From: Nitrososphaerales archaeon TH526
GTDB lineage: Archaea; Thermoproteota; Nitrososphaeria; Nitrososphaerales; Nitrososphaeraceae
DNA length: 6,241 bases
Direction of reading: 5' to 3'
Assembly (NCBI GenBank): GCA_014523665.1
Contig: JAATVR010000465.1
Coordinates: forward strand, 1 to 6,241
The position numbers and the translations under genes were made by a program. Positions 1 through 5,535 of the stretch are shown here, in pieces. The notes below the pieces were generated by a model. The model searched no databases and was not told the origin of the DNA. It worked only from the letters and a program-made list of their open reading frames with translations. The stretch's first letter is position 1, and every line of letters starts with the position of its first letter.

Positions 1-338
1 AGTCGACTCTAGTGATAAATGGTACTGGATACAATAATACAGACATACTCTGGTCATCAACTAGTTGTGAACCCCCAGCGGTTACTTGCTGATGAGAGGA
101 CAACTCAAGTAGATTTCTACGTGCAGTATGATTGACAGGTCTCTAGTTCTAGACTATCAGAGATTGAAAGATTCCGTCCATACATTATTTTTTAGGTGCT
201 TCTGTTCATAAATGGAATGAATGAACCTCTCGCTGGCCTGCTTAACAAACGACCATGGGTCATGTACACACAATAATATTGCATACCAACGCAATTGTTA
301 TCCTAGAAAATCAGCGATAATAGTTAGTTACTCTGAAA
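1..338. other. Gene-poor left edge with short open frames
   Basis: No gene can be assigned with confidence. Three frames are open at the left edge: a plus frame at 3-92 ending in TGA, whose Asn/Thr/Ser-rich translation (NGTGYNNTDILWSS) would suit the end of a secreted glycoprotein; a plus frame at 19-135 with an ATG; and a minus frame from about 138 to the edge. They contradict each other, so at most one is real. A minus-strand frame at 157-294 (TTG start, 45 residues, containing DPWSFVKQASERFIHS) looks protein-like but is not recognisable. A small inverted repeat, TCTAG-TT-CTAGA, lies at 142-153. The stretch is best read as intergenic or decayed coding sequence. Confidence 0.35.
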
Positions 339-389
339 GTGAACGCCAACTGTGGTACTCTACTACTGCATGCTGATTGCTTGTCAATA

Positions 390-578
390 TCACTTTGTAT
401 GATAAAGCCTATGAAGTTTGTTCTTCTTATTATTTTGGCATTGACTATAATTTTCGCTTGTCAATATTGTCCCTTTATTCAGGCCCCACCTCGTATAATA
501 GAGCGTCATCATAGTAGCAGCCGTTACCAGACCTGCCATGACAGCAAAACAGCCGATAGTCACAACCATTAACAACAT
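390..578 (-). CDS. Small single-helix membrane protein, hypothetical
   Basis: The predicted product is 62 residues. An uncharged, hydrophobic N-terminal stretch, residues 2-28 (LLMVVTIGCFAVMAGL...), is long enough for one membrane helix. It is followed by a polar, lysine-rich C-terminus (QNNKKNKLHRLYHTK), so N-out/C-in orientation is plausible. The start choice rests on GGTGAT, a match to the archaeal Shine-Dalgarno core, two bases before the ATG; the ATG at codon 4 would give a more usual spacing. No family is recognised. The opposite strand at 339-572 is also open and also encodes a hydrophobic segment, so the coding strand is uncertain. The truncated TPR frame lies 116 bases upstream on the same strand. 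Confidence 0.35.
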   Translation of the reverse strand: MLLMVVTIGCFAVMAGLVTAATMMTLYYTRWGLNKGTILTSENYSQCQNNKKNKLHRLYHTK

Positions 579-580
579 TC

Positions 581-586
581 ATCACC
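581..586 (-). promoter_or_regulatory. Shine-Dalgarno-like GGTGAT
   Basis: Read on the minus strand this is GGTGAT followed by GA and an ATG at 578. It matches the complement of the conserved archaeal 16S rRNA 3' end. It is the main reason to prefer the minus-strand frame over the competing plus-strand frame here. The spacing to the first ATG is short. Confidence 0.3.
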
Positions 587-694
587 ATCTATACCAATTA
601 TTTTTGTCGACTCCTGAAGTATTCGCAGGCTCATACGATATGTTTTGAACCTCACCTACGATGAGTCATACCATATCTCTGCACTTCTGGCGAT

Positions 695-913
695 TCAATA
701 TAAAAAAAGTTTGCCCTTGGCGAACCATGCGCCAGGATGGCGATCATCGATGGCTAAAATGACATCGCTTAATTCTGCTGCTTCCTGATCTCTATTATGC
801 TTCAGATACTGGTCAACTAATGACCACTTTGTTCCTATGTCTCCTCTCATACATGAATTGATATTAATGGCGTCTTGTGACGGATCTGATGAGGTTATCT
901 GGTAATGGTTCAC
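695..913 (-). pseudogene. Truncated TPR-repeat protein (72 residues)
   Basis: Read from a GTG, the frame encodes 72 residues. Residues from about 30 onward fit a tetratricopeptide repeat: Trp at the first helix start, Tyr/Leu a turn later, then EAAEL, VILAIDD and HPGAW. The next repeat begins (AWFAKGKLFLY, with the expected Trp and Gly), but TGA stops it in the middle of its first helix. TPR proteins normally carry several full repeats, so this looks like a 5' fragment or a prematurely stopped gene. A run of seven T's (coding strand) just before the stop is a likely place for an indel, but neither other frame downstream restores an obvious TPR. A TTATAA box about 31 bases before the GTG supports the start. 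TPR domains mediate protein-protein contacts; the partner is unknown. Confidence 0.5.
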
Positions 914-941
914 GCCATCGCATATGCTTATTACAAATTAG

Positions 942-947
942 TTATAA
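942..947 (-). promoter_or_regulatory. TATA-like box before the TPR fragment
   Basis: TTATAA is centred about 31 bases upstream of the GTG at 913. Archaeal transcription usually starts about 26 bases after the TATA centre, which would be near 918 and leave a leader of only a few bases. The hexamer is self-complementary, so direction is inferred from the gene. Confidence 0.35.
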
Positions 948-1312
948 TCTGCTAGATTCAGATATCAAGTAATGACACATTGATGACCACCAATTTGTTC
1001 ACTCTCAAACTACGAATCACGGAGTCCATAGTATATATGTATTAGAAGTAACCTAATAATCTCAATGAAATTCTCATCATGAAATATCATGCATTATAGA
1101 TGTACATGATCTGCAGAGACGTAAAAGCATCTATCTTCAGTATCCAATCTATTTTGTCTTTTCTTTCCTACTTGTGCCGTCTTACCTGTTCATCCTAATG
1201 ACATCTATCTGATTACTGTACAGCCAAGCACTGAGTTCTTTGGAATGACTTAACTTCATGTTGTATGCTAGTTGTAGATATAGAACGAACATTGGTAATT
1301 GGAAATAATTAA

Positions 1313-1321
1313 TATTTAAAT
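1313..1321 (+). promoter_or_regulatory. TATA box of the hemerythrin-like gene
   Basis: TATTTAAAT lies in a run of A/T (AATAATTAATATTTAAAT). Its centre is about 30 bases before the TTG start at 1347, so the expected transcript start falls at about 1343 and the mRNA would be leaderless or nearly so. The core ATTTAAAT is a perfect palindrome, so the element could direct transcription either way. Confidence 0.5.
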
Positions 1322-1346
1322 CTGTTTACGATCACAAAATATTAAC

Positions 1347-1922
1347 TTGAACGCAACGTCAGATCTCAAGAAGGATCATCTATTTGTAAGAAGATTTGGG
1401 GAAGTAATACAGAAATGTTCGGATAAGATTTATGCTGGTAAAGATAGTGACATCTTACTTGAAGATCTTGAGATTGCTTCAGTAATTATGGAAGAACTCA
1501 TCGACACCTTTCATCACGGTAAAGAAGAGGAGGCATATTTCCCAAGTACTAATAATAAGAATAGCTTTTCAGAAGATGTTAGAAAATTTTTGATAGAACA
1601 TGAGCTTGGAAGAAGGATATCCAGAATGTTCAAGAGAGAATTGTTAATTTGGAGGAAATGCATTATTGAAGGGAAGCAGACTGGTTCAAAAGAACCTATA
1701 GCTAGGTTTCTTAAATCATATGCAGTTTTTATTACAGATCATCTGGGAAAAGAAGAAAAATTCCTTGATATCGTCGAGGATAAAAGTATTATATCCATTG
1801 ATGAAGATAGAGCGATAAGGCATCGCTATGAATTATGCAAAAATAAAAGTGGCGGGCAGGCAAGAATAGAAGAACTCTTAAAACTACTCGAGTATCTTGA
1901 ACATAGAGATTGGATGAAATAA
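1347..1922 (+). CDS. Hemerythrin-like domain protein
   Basis: A 191-residue, mostly helical protein of the hemerythrin HHE cation-binding family, which bind a non-heme di-iron centre in a four-helix bundle and handle O2, NO or iron. The expected ligands are visible in order: His11 (KKDH), His57 and Glu61 in HHGKEEEAYFP, His85 in IEHELGRR, and His132 with Glu136 in DHLGKEEKFL. This H...HxxxE...H...HxxxE pattern is the form seen in many prokaryotic hemerythrin-like proteins. Residues 145-191 form a charged extension beyond the bundle. No signal peptide or membrane helix is present, so it should be cytosolic. The TTG start is used because the frame is closed by TAA at 1317 and contains no ATG or GTG before the conserved His11; the TATA box at 1313-1321 fits it. 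The ODP-like di-iron gene lies 222 bases downstream. The family is secure, but the exact ligand bound is not. Confidence 0.85.
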   Translation: MNATSDLKKDHLFVRRFGEVIQKCSDKIYAGKDSDILLEDLEIASVIMEELIDTFHHGKEEEAYFPSTNNKNSFSEDVRKFLIEHELGRRISRMFKRELLIWRKCIIEGKQTGSKEPIARFLKSYAVFITDHLGKEEKFLDIVEDKSIISIDEDRAIRHRYELCKNKSGGQARIEELLKLLEYLEHRDWMK

Positions 1923-2014
1923 GAAACAGAATATCATTCGTTATATGGATAATAATATATTGAGTAAATCGTAACACATTATGCTATTGATTGTAGATGA
2001 AACTTGTTAAATAA

Positions 2015-2137
2015 TTAAGTTAGCTGTACATATCTTAAGAAGCTACAGCTCTCACAGGAATACACTAATTCATCAAAGCCGGAGTGTGATAGATATTTGG
2101 AGCCTGGACATGTATGACAAGATTTATCTGATGCCAT
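2015..2137 (-). CDS. Putative CxxC...CxxC zinc-binding microprotein
   Basis: Predicted product of 40 residues with two CxxC pairs: CHTC at 7-10 and CESC at 28-31, separated by GSKYLSHSGFDELVYS. Two CxxC knuckles at this spacing are typical of small zinc ribbons, so metal binding is the likely property; the function is unknown. Support for coding comes from a second, diverged copy at 3011-3103: between the two, bases differ mostly at third codon positions while F-D-E-L-x-Y-S-x-E-S-x-S-F is retained. The ATG lies only seven bases from the ATG of the divergent di-iron gene, leaving no room for a promoter between them. Either the promoter sits inside the neighbour's coding region or this copy is itself a relic. 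The frame stays open upstream to an alternative ATG at 2146. Confidence 0.5.
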   Translation of the reverse strand: MASDKSCHTCPGSKYLSHSGFDELVYSCESCSFLRYVQLT

Positions 2138-2144
2138 TATATAC

Positions 2145-2933
2145 ATGGATTTGAATATGCCAGAAATTAGTAGGACACAATTTAGCCCAGAAGATATTGA
2201 TGTAGAGATTTCAGAGATTAAAGATGGAATATACAGAATCTCAGGGATGGTAGATATGTATGGCATTACTTTCAATCAGTTTTTAATTGACGATGAGCGA
2301 CCTATGCTAATCCATACAGGCCCTATTGGAATGTACAAGAAAATAGAAGCAAAAGTAAAAGAAATTATTCCGCTGCAAAAACTAGCATATGTATCATTTC
2401 TACATTTCGAAAGCGATGAGTGGGGTGGAATGGCATTTCTCGATTCTGCTGATGCAAAATTAGTATGTAGCGATTTAAGTTCTAAGTTGAATCTAACAGG
2501 ATGGTACAATGTTCCTGCAGACCATATCTCTTTTTGGGATAATGAAGTTTTAAAAACTGGAAAAAGACAGTTTAGATTTATTATGACTCCACACGTACAT
2601 CATTGGGACAGCATGATGATTTATGAAGAAACTACAAAGTCACTGTTTCCATCTGATTTATTCATTCAGCCTGGCAACAATAAACCAGTTATATCAGAAG
2701 ACTTATCGGAAAGCATGATTGGTCTTTATAGGGGAGCAGGGATATTTGCAAATGAAGAGCCAGTAAGACGTACTACAAGAAGACTCATAGATTTGTCCCC
2801 TAACATGATATACCCAATGCATGGCTCATGTATTGAAAATTCCACTTTTTCAAAGTATACCGATGCCATAATGAAGAACGATTTTGCGTACACCGACATG
2901 CTGCTAGGTCGAAAGTTGGAATCTATAAGTTAG
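2145..2933 (+). CDS. ODP-type di-iron metallo-beta-lactamase-fold protein
   Basis: A 262-residue protein matching the oxygen-binding di-iron (ODP) domain that forms the N-terminal half of flavodiiron proteins (COG0426). The iron ligands are all recognisable: His87, Glu89 and Asp91 in LHFESDEWGG (HxExD instead of the zinc HxHxDH motif), His153 in HHWDSMMIY, Asp171 in LFPSDLF and His226 in YPMHGSC. Flavodiiron proteins reduce O2 or NO using a C-terminal flavodoxin domain, but this protein ends about where the ODP domain ends and has no FMN module. It therefore needs a separate electron donor, or acts as a sensor like the stand-alone ODP proteins known from Thermotoga and Treponema. The residue after HxExD is Glu92, not the His of classical flavodiirons. 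No signal peptide is seen, so it should be cytosolic. ATG 2145 is the first start after an in-frame TGA at 2115; no strong TATA box fits it. The gene follows a hemerythrin-like gene on the same strand. Confidence 0.85.
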   Translation: MDLNMPEISRTQFSPEDIDVEISEIKDGIYRISGMVDMYGITFNQFLIDDERPMLIHTGPIGMYKKIEAKVKEIIPLQKLAYVSFLHFESDEWGGMAFLDSADAKLVCSDLSSKLNLTGWYNVPADHISFWDNEVLKTGKRQFRFIMTPHVHHWDSMMIYEETTKSLFPSDLFIQPGNNKPVISEDLSESMIGLYRGAGIFANEEPVRRTTRRLIDLSPNMIYPMHGSCIENSTFSKYTDAIMKNDFAYTDMLLGRKLESIS

Positions 2934-3010
2934 TCAGAAAAGGTCATAATTTTGTAGTGCAAGTATGTCAAAAACAGACTAAATCGACTTGCCGAGTCTT
3001 AGAACATATA

Positions 3011-3103
3011 TTATCTTCTCTTGTCAATTATACGCATCTTAGCAAAAAAACTATAGCTCTCGTAACTGTACATTAGTTCATCGAAGTTGGAGCACAATTC
3101 CAT
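3011..3103 (-). pseudogene. Decayed copy of the CxxC microprotein
   Basis: The longest intact frame from an ATG is 30 residues, MELCSNFDELMYSYESYSFF followed by a basic tail. It aligns with the microprotein at 2015-2137 over FDELxYSxESxSF. Both cysteines of the second CxxC have become tyrosine (CESC to YESY, explained by TGT to TAT/TAC). Upstream of the ATG the aligned first cysteine codon is a TGA, while the second cysteine (in PRC) survives, so this copy has lost its metal site. One codon is missing in the linker. Third-position differences elsewhere imply that it evolved as a protein before it decayed. A short functional peptide read from the internal ATG cannot be excluded. Confidence 0.45.
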
Positions 3104-3178
3104 AATCTCATTACATCTTGGTCATTCTATTTCCACGTCAAGCTTAGATAATGCTGGCTCTTAACCAATCTACTTGAT

Positions 3179-3212
3179 AGCTGCCATAAATATTCAGCTG
3201 CCATAAATAATC
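3179..3212. repeat. 17-base tandem duplication
   Basis: AGCTGCCATAAATA plus TTC is followed directly by AGCTGCCATAAATA plus ATC: two adjacent 17-base units with one mismatch, at the first of the last three bases. Each unit contains an AT-rich CATAAATA stretch. There are too few copies for a CRISPR or iteron array; replication slippage is the simplest explanation. Confidence 0.7.
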
Positions 3213-3443
3213 ATGTACAAACTCATGCATTTACATCAGAATCTTTGATTTTAGTACTGCTACGACACAACACAAACTCATCAACCATTTGAAATCAATA
3301 TCACCATGTAAACAGACAGATAGCAATATGTGAAGATGATTGAAGATGACGAAGCCATAACTTGAGACATGTGATTGAACTTCAATCTGCTAGACCAAGA
3401 GTTAGCGTGCATACATCATTGAGCAAAGCTTATCTGGTTCTGC

Positions 3444-3451
3444 ATTTAATA
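3444..3451 (+). promoter_or_regulatory. TATA box of the propeller gene
   Basis: ATTTAATA is centred about 30 bases before the GTG at 3477. The expected transcript start at about 3474 would leave a leader of only a few bases, a common archaeal arrangement, and this supports the GTG start. Confidence 0.5.
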
Positions 3452-3476
3452 GATCGATATTAGTGCGCACGACCAA

Positions 3477-4982
3477 GTGATAAGTCATCGACTGATTCTA
3501 ACAATCTTTTGTTTACTAGTATTTATTTCATATAATGTAGTAATGAATGATACTAAAGCACAACTCAGCCAAAATATGTTAGAATCAATTGCGAATCAAA
3601 CAAAAGTGTTAACGAGTGCTCAGATTGAGGTTGGGGACATACCGATCGAGATTTACACATCTACAGATGCCACATACGCAGCAAACTTTCGTTCTAATAC
3701 AGTGTCTGTGATCGATTCAGATACAAATACTGTGATAAAGAATATAACTGTAGGAGATCGCCCGAGGTTTATTGAGGCATTGGCCGGAGGAGGTGCTGTA
3801 TATGTAGCAAATAGTGGTTCTGATAGCGTATCAGTAATTAATCCAGCCAATAACACTGTATTAAAGAATATAAAAGTAGGAGCTTATCCAAGTTCTATTC
3901 ATAGATATGGAGATGCGGTATATGTAGCAAATAGTGATTCTAATACTGTATCAGTAATTAATCTAGTTAATAACACTGTAATAAAGAATGTAACTGTAGG
4001 AGCTTATCCGTTTTCTATTACCTCATCTATGAATGCTGTATATGTAGCAAACGGTGAATCCAACACCGTCTCAGTAATTAATCCAGCCAATAACACTGTA
4101 ATAAAGAATATAGAAGTAGGAGCTAATCCAAGTTCTATTTATGGATTTGAAGATACTGTATATGTAGCAAATAGTGGTTCTGATAGCGTATCAGTAATCA
4201 ATCCAGTTACTAATGAAGTTGTAGCTGGAGTAACATTTGATATTAATCCATTTGTAGGCGGCCAGATAATTTGCAATGGTCTGGACGCTCCGATAAATCG
4301 CTATTTTTTTGTTTCATCGGGGACAGAATGTATAGCTACACCAAACAATGGTTATGAGTTCGCCAGTTGGGTTGAAACGTTTGATGGTAACTCGACTAGA
4401 ACAATTAATGCATCTACGGCAGCCGATTCTCCATTGGCTGCACTTGATACATTTTCAAATGACCCAGCGGCTAGTCTTACTGTTAATAGGTTTGGTAACT
4501 TTACTGCGTACTTTAAAGCACTTCCACCACCGGTTCCGGCACAATATTGGGCTTCTTTATTTACTGTTGTCATTACTGCTCTAGTTGGATCATTACTTAT
4601 ACCTGCTGTTGTAGGATGGATAAAAACAAAGAGGCAGACTTCAAGATTAAATTCATTTCATAAACAAATGGCTCGTGTATATGGTGATAGTAAAGTGGAC
4701 GCGAATGATACTAATCAATTAAACATATTAAATAGAAACATCTCAGATTCGTACGCAGAAGGTAAGATAAGTAACGAGCAATTCATGCATCTAAAAAATG
4801 AAGTTTCAACAGCATATCAAGAAATATTCAAGAAAAGAATTGAATCAATCACTGGTCAAAATACAGACGCCCTCAACAAGATAAAAAGGGATATAAAAGA
4901 TGCTTACTCAACTGGAAAGATCGTTGAATTGCATTACAATCTTTTGAATGAGAAGATTTCAGATCTGTTTAACAATAGGTGA
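3477..4982 (+). CDS. Membrane-anchored YVTN beta-propeller surface protein
   Basis: A 501-residue envelope protein. Residues 5-23 are hydrophobic after a basic start (signal peptide or anchor). Five propeller repeats of the YVTN/NHL type follow, each beginning YVAN or YAAN at residues 67, 109, 149, 189 and 229; repeats 2-5 keep an exact 40-residue period with the core SxSVSVINPxNNTVxKNIxVGAxP. Residues 250-347 form a second extracellular domain resembling a divergent bacterial repeat (NGYEFASWVE ... LTVNRFGNFTAYF) with Cys266 and Cys285, then a proline-rich spacer. One membrane helix spans about 359-382, followed by KTKRQ, so the last 120 residues should be cytosolic. That tail carries a related motif twice, at 422-444 and 473-495 (Y-x-x-G-K-I). 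Ten N-x-S/T sequons lie between residues 24 and 341, fitting a glycosylated surface protein. Five blades are fewer than a usual closed ring. Such proteins often mediate binding or adhesion; the ligand is unknown. Confidence 0.85.
   Translation: MISHRLILTIFCLLVFISYNVVMNDTKAQLSQNMLESIANQTKVLTSAQIEVGDIPIEIYTSTDATYAANFRSNTVSVIDSDTNTVIKNITVGDRPRFIEALAGGGAVYVANSGSDSVSVINPANNTVLKNIKVGAYPSSIHRYGDAVYVANSDSNTVSVINLVNNTVIKNVTVGAYPFSITSSMNAVYVANGESNTVSVINPANNTVIKNIEVGANPSSIYGFEDTVYVANSGSDSVSVINPVTNEVVAGVTFDINPFVGGQIICNGLDAPINRYFFVSSGTECIATPNNGYEFASWVETFDGNSTRTINASTAADSPLAALDTFSNDPAASLTVNRFGNFTAYFKALPPPVPAQYWASLFTVVITALVGSLLIPAVVGWIKTKRQTSRLNSFHKQMARVYGDSKVDANDTNQLNILNRNISDSYAEGKISNEQFMHLKNEVSTAYQEIFKKRIESITGQNTDALNKIKRDIKDAYSTGKIVELHYNLLNEKISDLFNNR
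3795..4214 (+). repeat. 120-base in-frame repeats encoding propeller blades
   Basis: Four DNA copies of the blade module begin at about 3795, 3915, 4035 and 4155, each exactly 120 bases apart (the last copy is partial). The first half of the copy at 3798 matches the copy at 4158 over 49 bases with one difference. The second halves of the copies at 3795 and 4035 are also nearly identical. Such DNA-level similarity indicates recent duplication or gene conversion, with potential for repeat-number change. The first blade (from about 3675) is clearly more diverged. Confidence 0.8.
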
Positions 4983-5101
4983 AACGTCAAATCATTTTTA
5001 ATGAATCAAATACGATATACGGGCATCTTAATAGAGTAGCATAATGCTAAACTGGTAACAGTTGAATTATTGTATAATTATCCTCATTAAGTTGGTTCTT
5101 G
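4983..5101. terminator. Short spacer with possible T-run terminator
   Basis: The spacer after the propeller gene contains TTTTT at about 4995-4999, a weak candidate for archaeal U-run termination. The facing pseudogene ends at 5102. No other signal is seen. Confidence 0.2.
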
Positions 5102-5434
5102 TCAGTCATGGCTAAATTCATCATATAGAAAACAAACTGCTAAGGCACCTAACGAATCTACCCAAAGATCTATTGCAAGATCCATAGGTTCAGTCTGGAT
5201 ATATCCACCCCCAAAACCAGTCGCTACTGCTGTGAGTTCATAGACTTCTCATAGAACAAATGCTATCCATGATGCGCCTATTGCAACGAAATAGTACAGC
5301 TTTCTTTTTCTAGTCAGGTAAAAGTTCAAGATAAATGCAGTCATGGCCATTCCCGATAATCCATGAGTAAATTTGTCGTCATTTTGCGCGCCAAAACCAC
5401 AGAAAAAAGACGTCAGATCAATATGAGAAGAAAT
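5102..5434 (-). pseudogene. Membrane-protein pseudogene (VanZ/DUF2238-like)
   Basis: Reading the minus strand through one stop gives a coherent integral-membrane protein: GAQNDDKFTHGLSGMAMTAF, then ILNFYLTRKRK, then a second helix YYFVAIGASWIAFVL, a TGA at 5249-5251, then EVYELTAV, a glycine-rich loop, and finally DLWVDSLGALAVCFLYDEF before a TGA at 5102-5104. The TGA sits where WEVYE would be expected, a single TGG to TGA change, and the frame continues unchanged for 48 codons after it. The D-K-x-x-H-G-x-x-G-M start and the D-x-x-x-D-S-L-G-A segment resemble VanZ/DUF2238 (YjdF-type) membrane proteins; this is recognition by eye and the family is tentative. No ATG, GTG or TTG precedes the conserved start, the first being ATG 5350 inside it, so the 5' end is also lost. 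The frame upstream of about 5396 may not be homologous. Confidence 0.6.
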
Positions 5435-5535
5435 TCAAGAACGTACAACTGGGTCAGTTCAGTGCAGATAAGTGGATTCCATGTCGATCAGGGTACACAA
5501 AAGGCCAAGGATGGAACTGTTTATTCCGTGCGTGG
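5371..5535 (+). other. In-frame upstream extension of the 5940-ending gene
   Basis: The reading frame of the gene ending at 5940 is open from 5371, after a TAA at 5368, giving 190 codons in total. The extra 55 codons read plausibly as protein (KKFKNVQLGQFSADKWIP, then GQGWNCLFRAWLGYKIS) and run smoothly into the conserved-looking part. They contain no ATG, GTG or TTG before 5536. The ATG at 5363 would join this frame if one base were added in the TTT at 5372-5374. The segment overlaps, antisense, the start of the membrane pseudogene. Confidence 0.45.

Larger units (their letters stand above)
914..1346. other. Long intergenic stretch with short unassigned frames
   Basis: No convincing gene is seen in about 430 bases. 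A minus-strand frame at 1182-1292 (ATG, 36 residues, including MKLSHSKELSAWLYSNQ) starts close to where the palindromic TATA box at 1314-1321 would place a minus-strand transcript. Next to it are two other short protein-like frames: a plus frame ending in TAA near 1250 (contains VHPNDIYLITVQPS) and a minus frame ending near 1107 (contains KTAQVGKKRQNRLDTED). They overlap and conflict, so they are recorded only as possible remnants. Confidence 0.4.
2934..3476. other. Long spacer with microprotein relic and tandem repeat
   Basis: A 543-base spacer between the di-iron gene and the propeller gene. It contains the decayed microprotein copy (3011-3103, minus), a 17-base tandem duplication (3179-3212) and the propeller promoter (3444-3451). 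Only very short frames are open elsewhere, for example a minus-strand ATG frame near 3300 that ends after about 20 codons. Nothing further can be named. Confidence 0.5.

Noticed and set aside
1..13. GTCGACTCTAG resembles a cloning-vector polylinker
   Set aside because: The match stops after 11 bases and continues into unrelated AT-rich sequence; GTCGACTC also occurs at 605-612. Chance is sufficient.
339..572. Plus-strand 77-codon frame from a GTG with a lipoprotein-like segment
   Set aside because: It has no TATA box or ribosome-binding site, its N- and C-terminal parts look non-coding, and the opposite strand has a Shine-Dalgarno-like site. It is kept only as an alternative.
2276..2509. Minus-strand frame opposite the ODP gene
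   Set aside because: It is the antisense shadow of a gene with a complete set of metal ligands.
3179..3212. CRISPR-like or iteron-like array
   Set aside because: There are only two units, directly adjacent and without spacers.
3345..3360. Repeated TGAAGATGA in GAAGATGATTGAAGATGACGAAG
   Set aside because: It is a short low-complexity repeat with no associated structure.
4348..4584. Leucine-rich frame inside the propeller gene, and the minus-strand frame opposite it
   Set aside because: Both are out-of-frame shadows of a well-supported gene.
5249..5251. TGA as recoded selenocysteine or pyrrolysine site
   Set aside because: The position reads as Trp in the FVL-x-EVYE context, the gene has also lost its start, and no recoding element is visible. 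A nonsense mutation is simpler.
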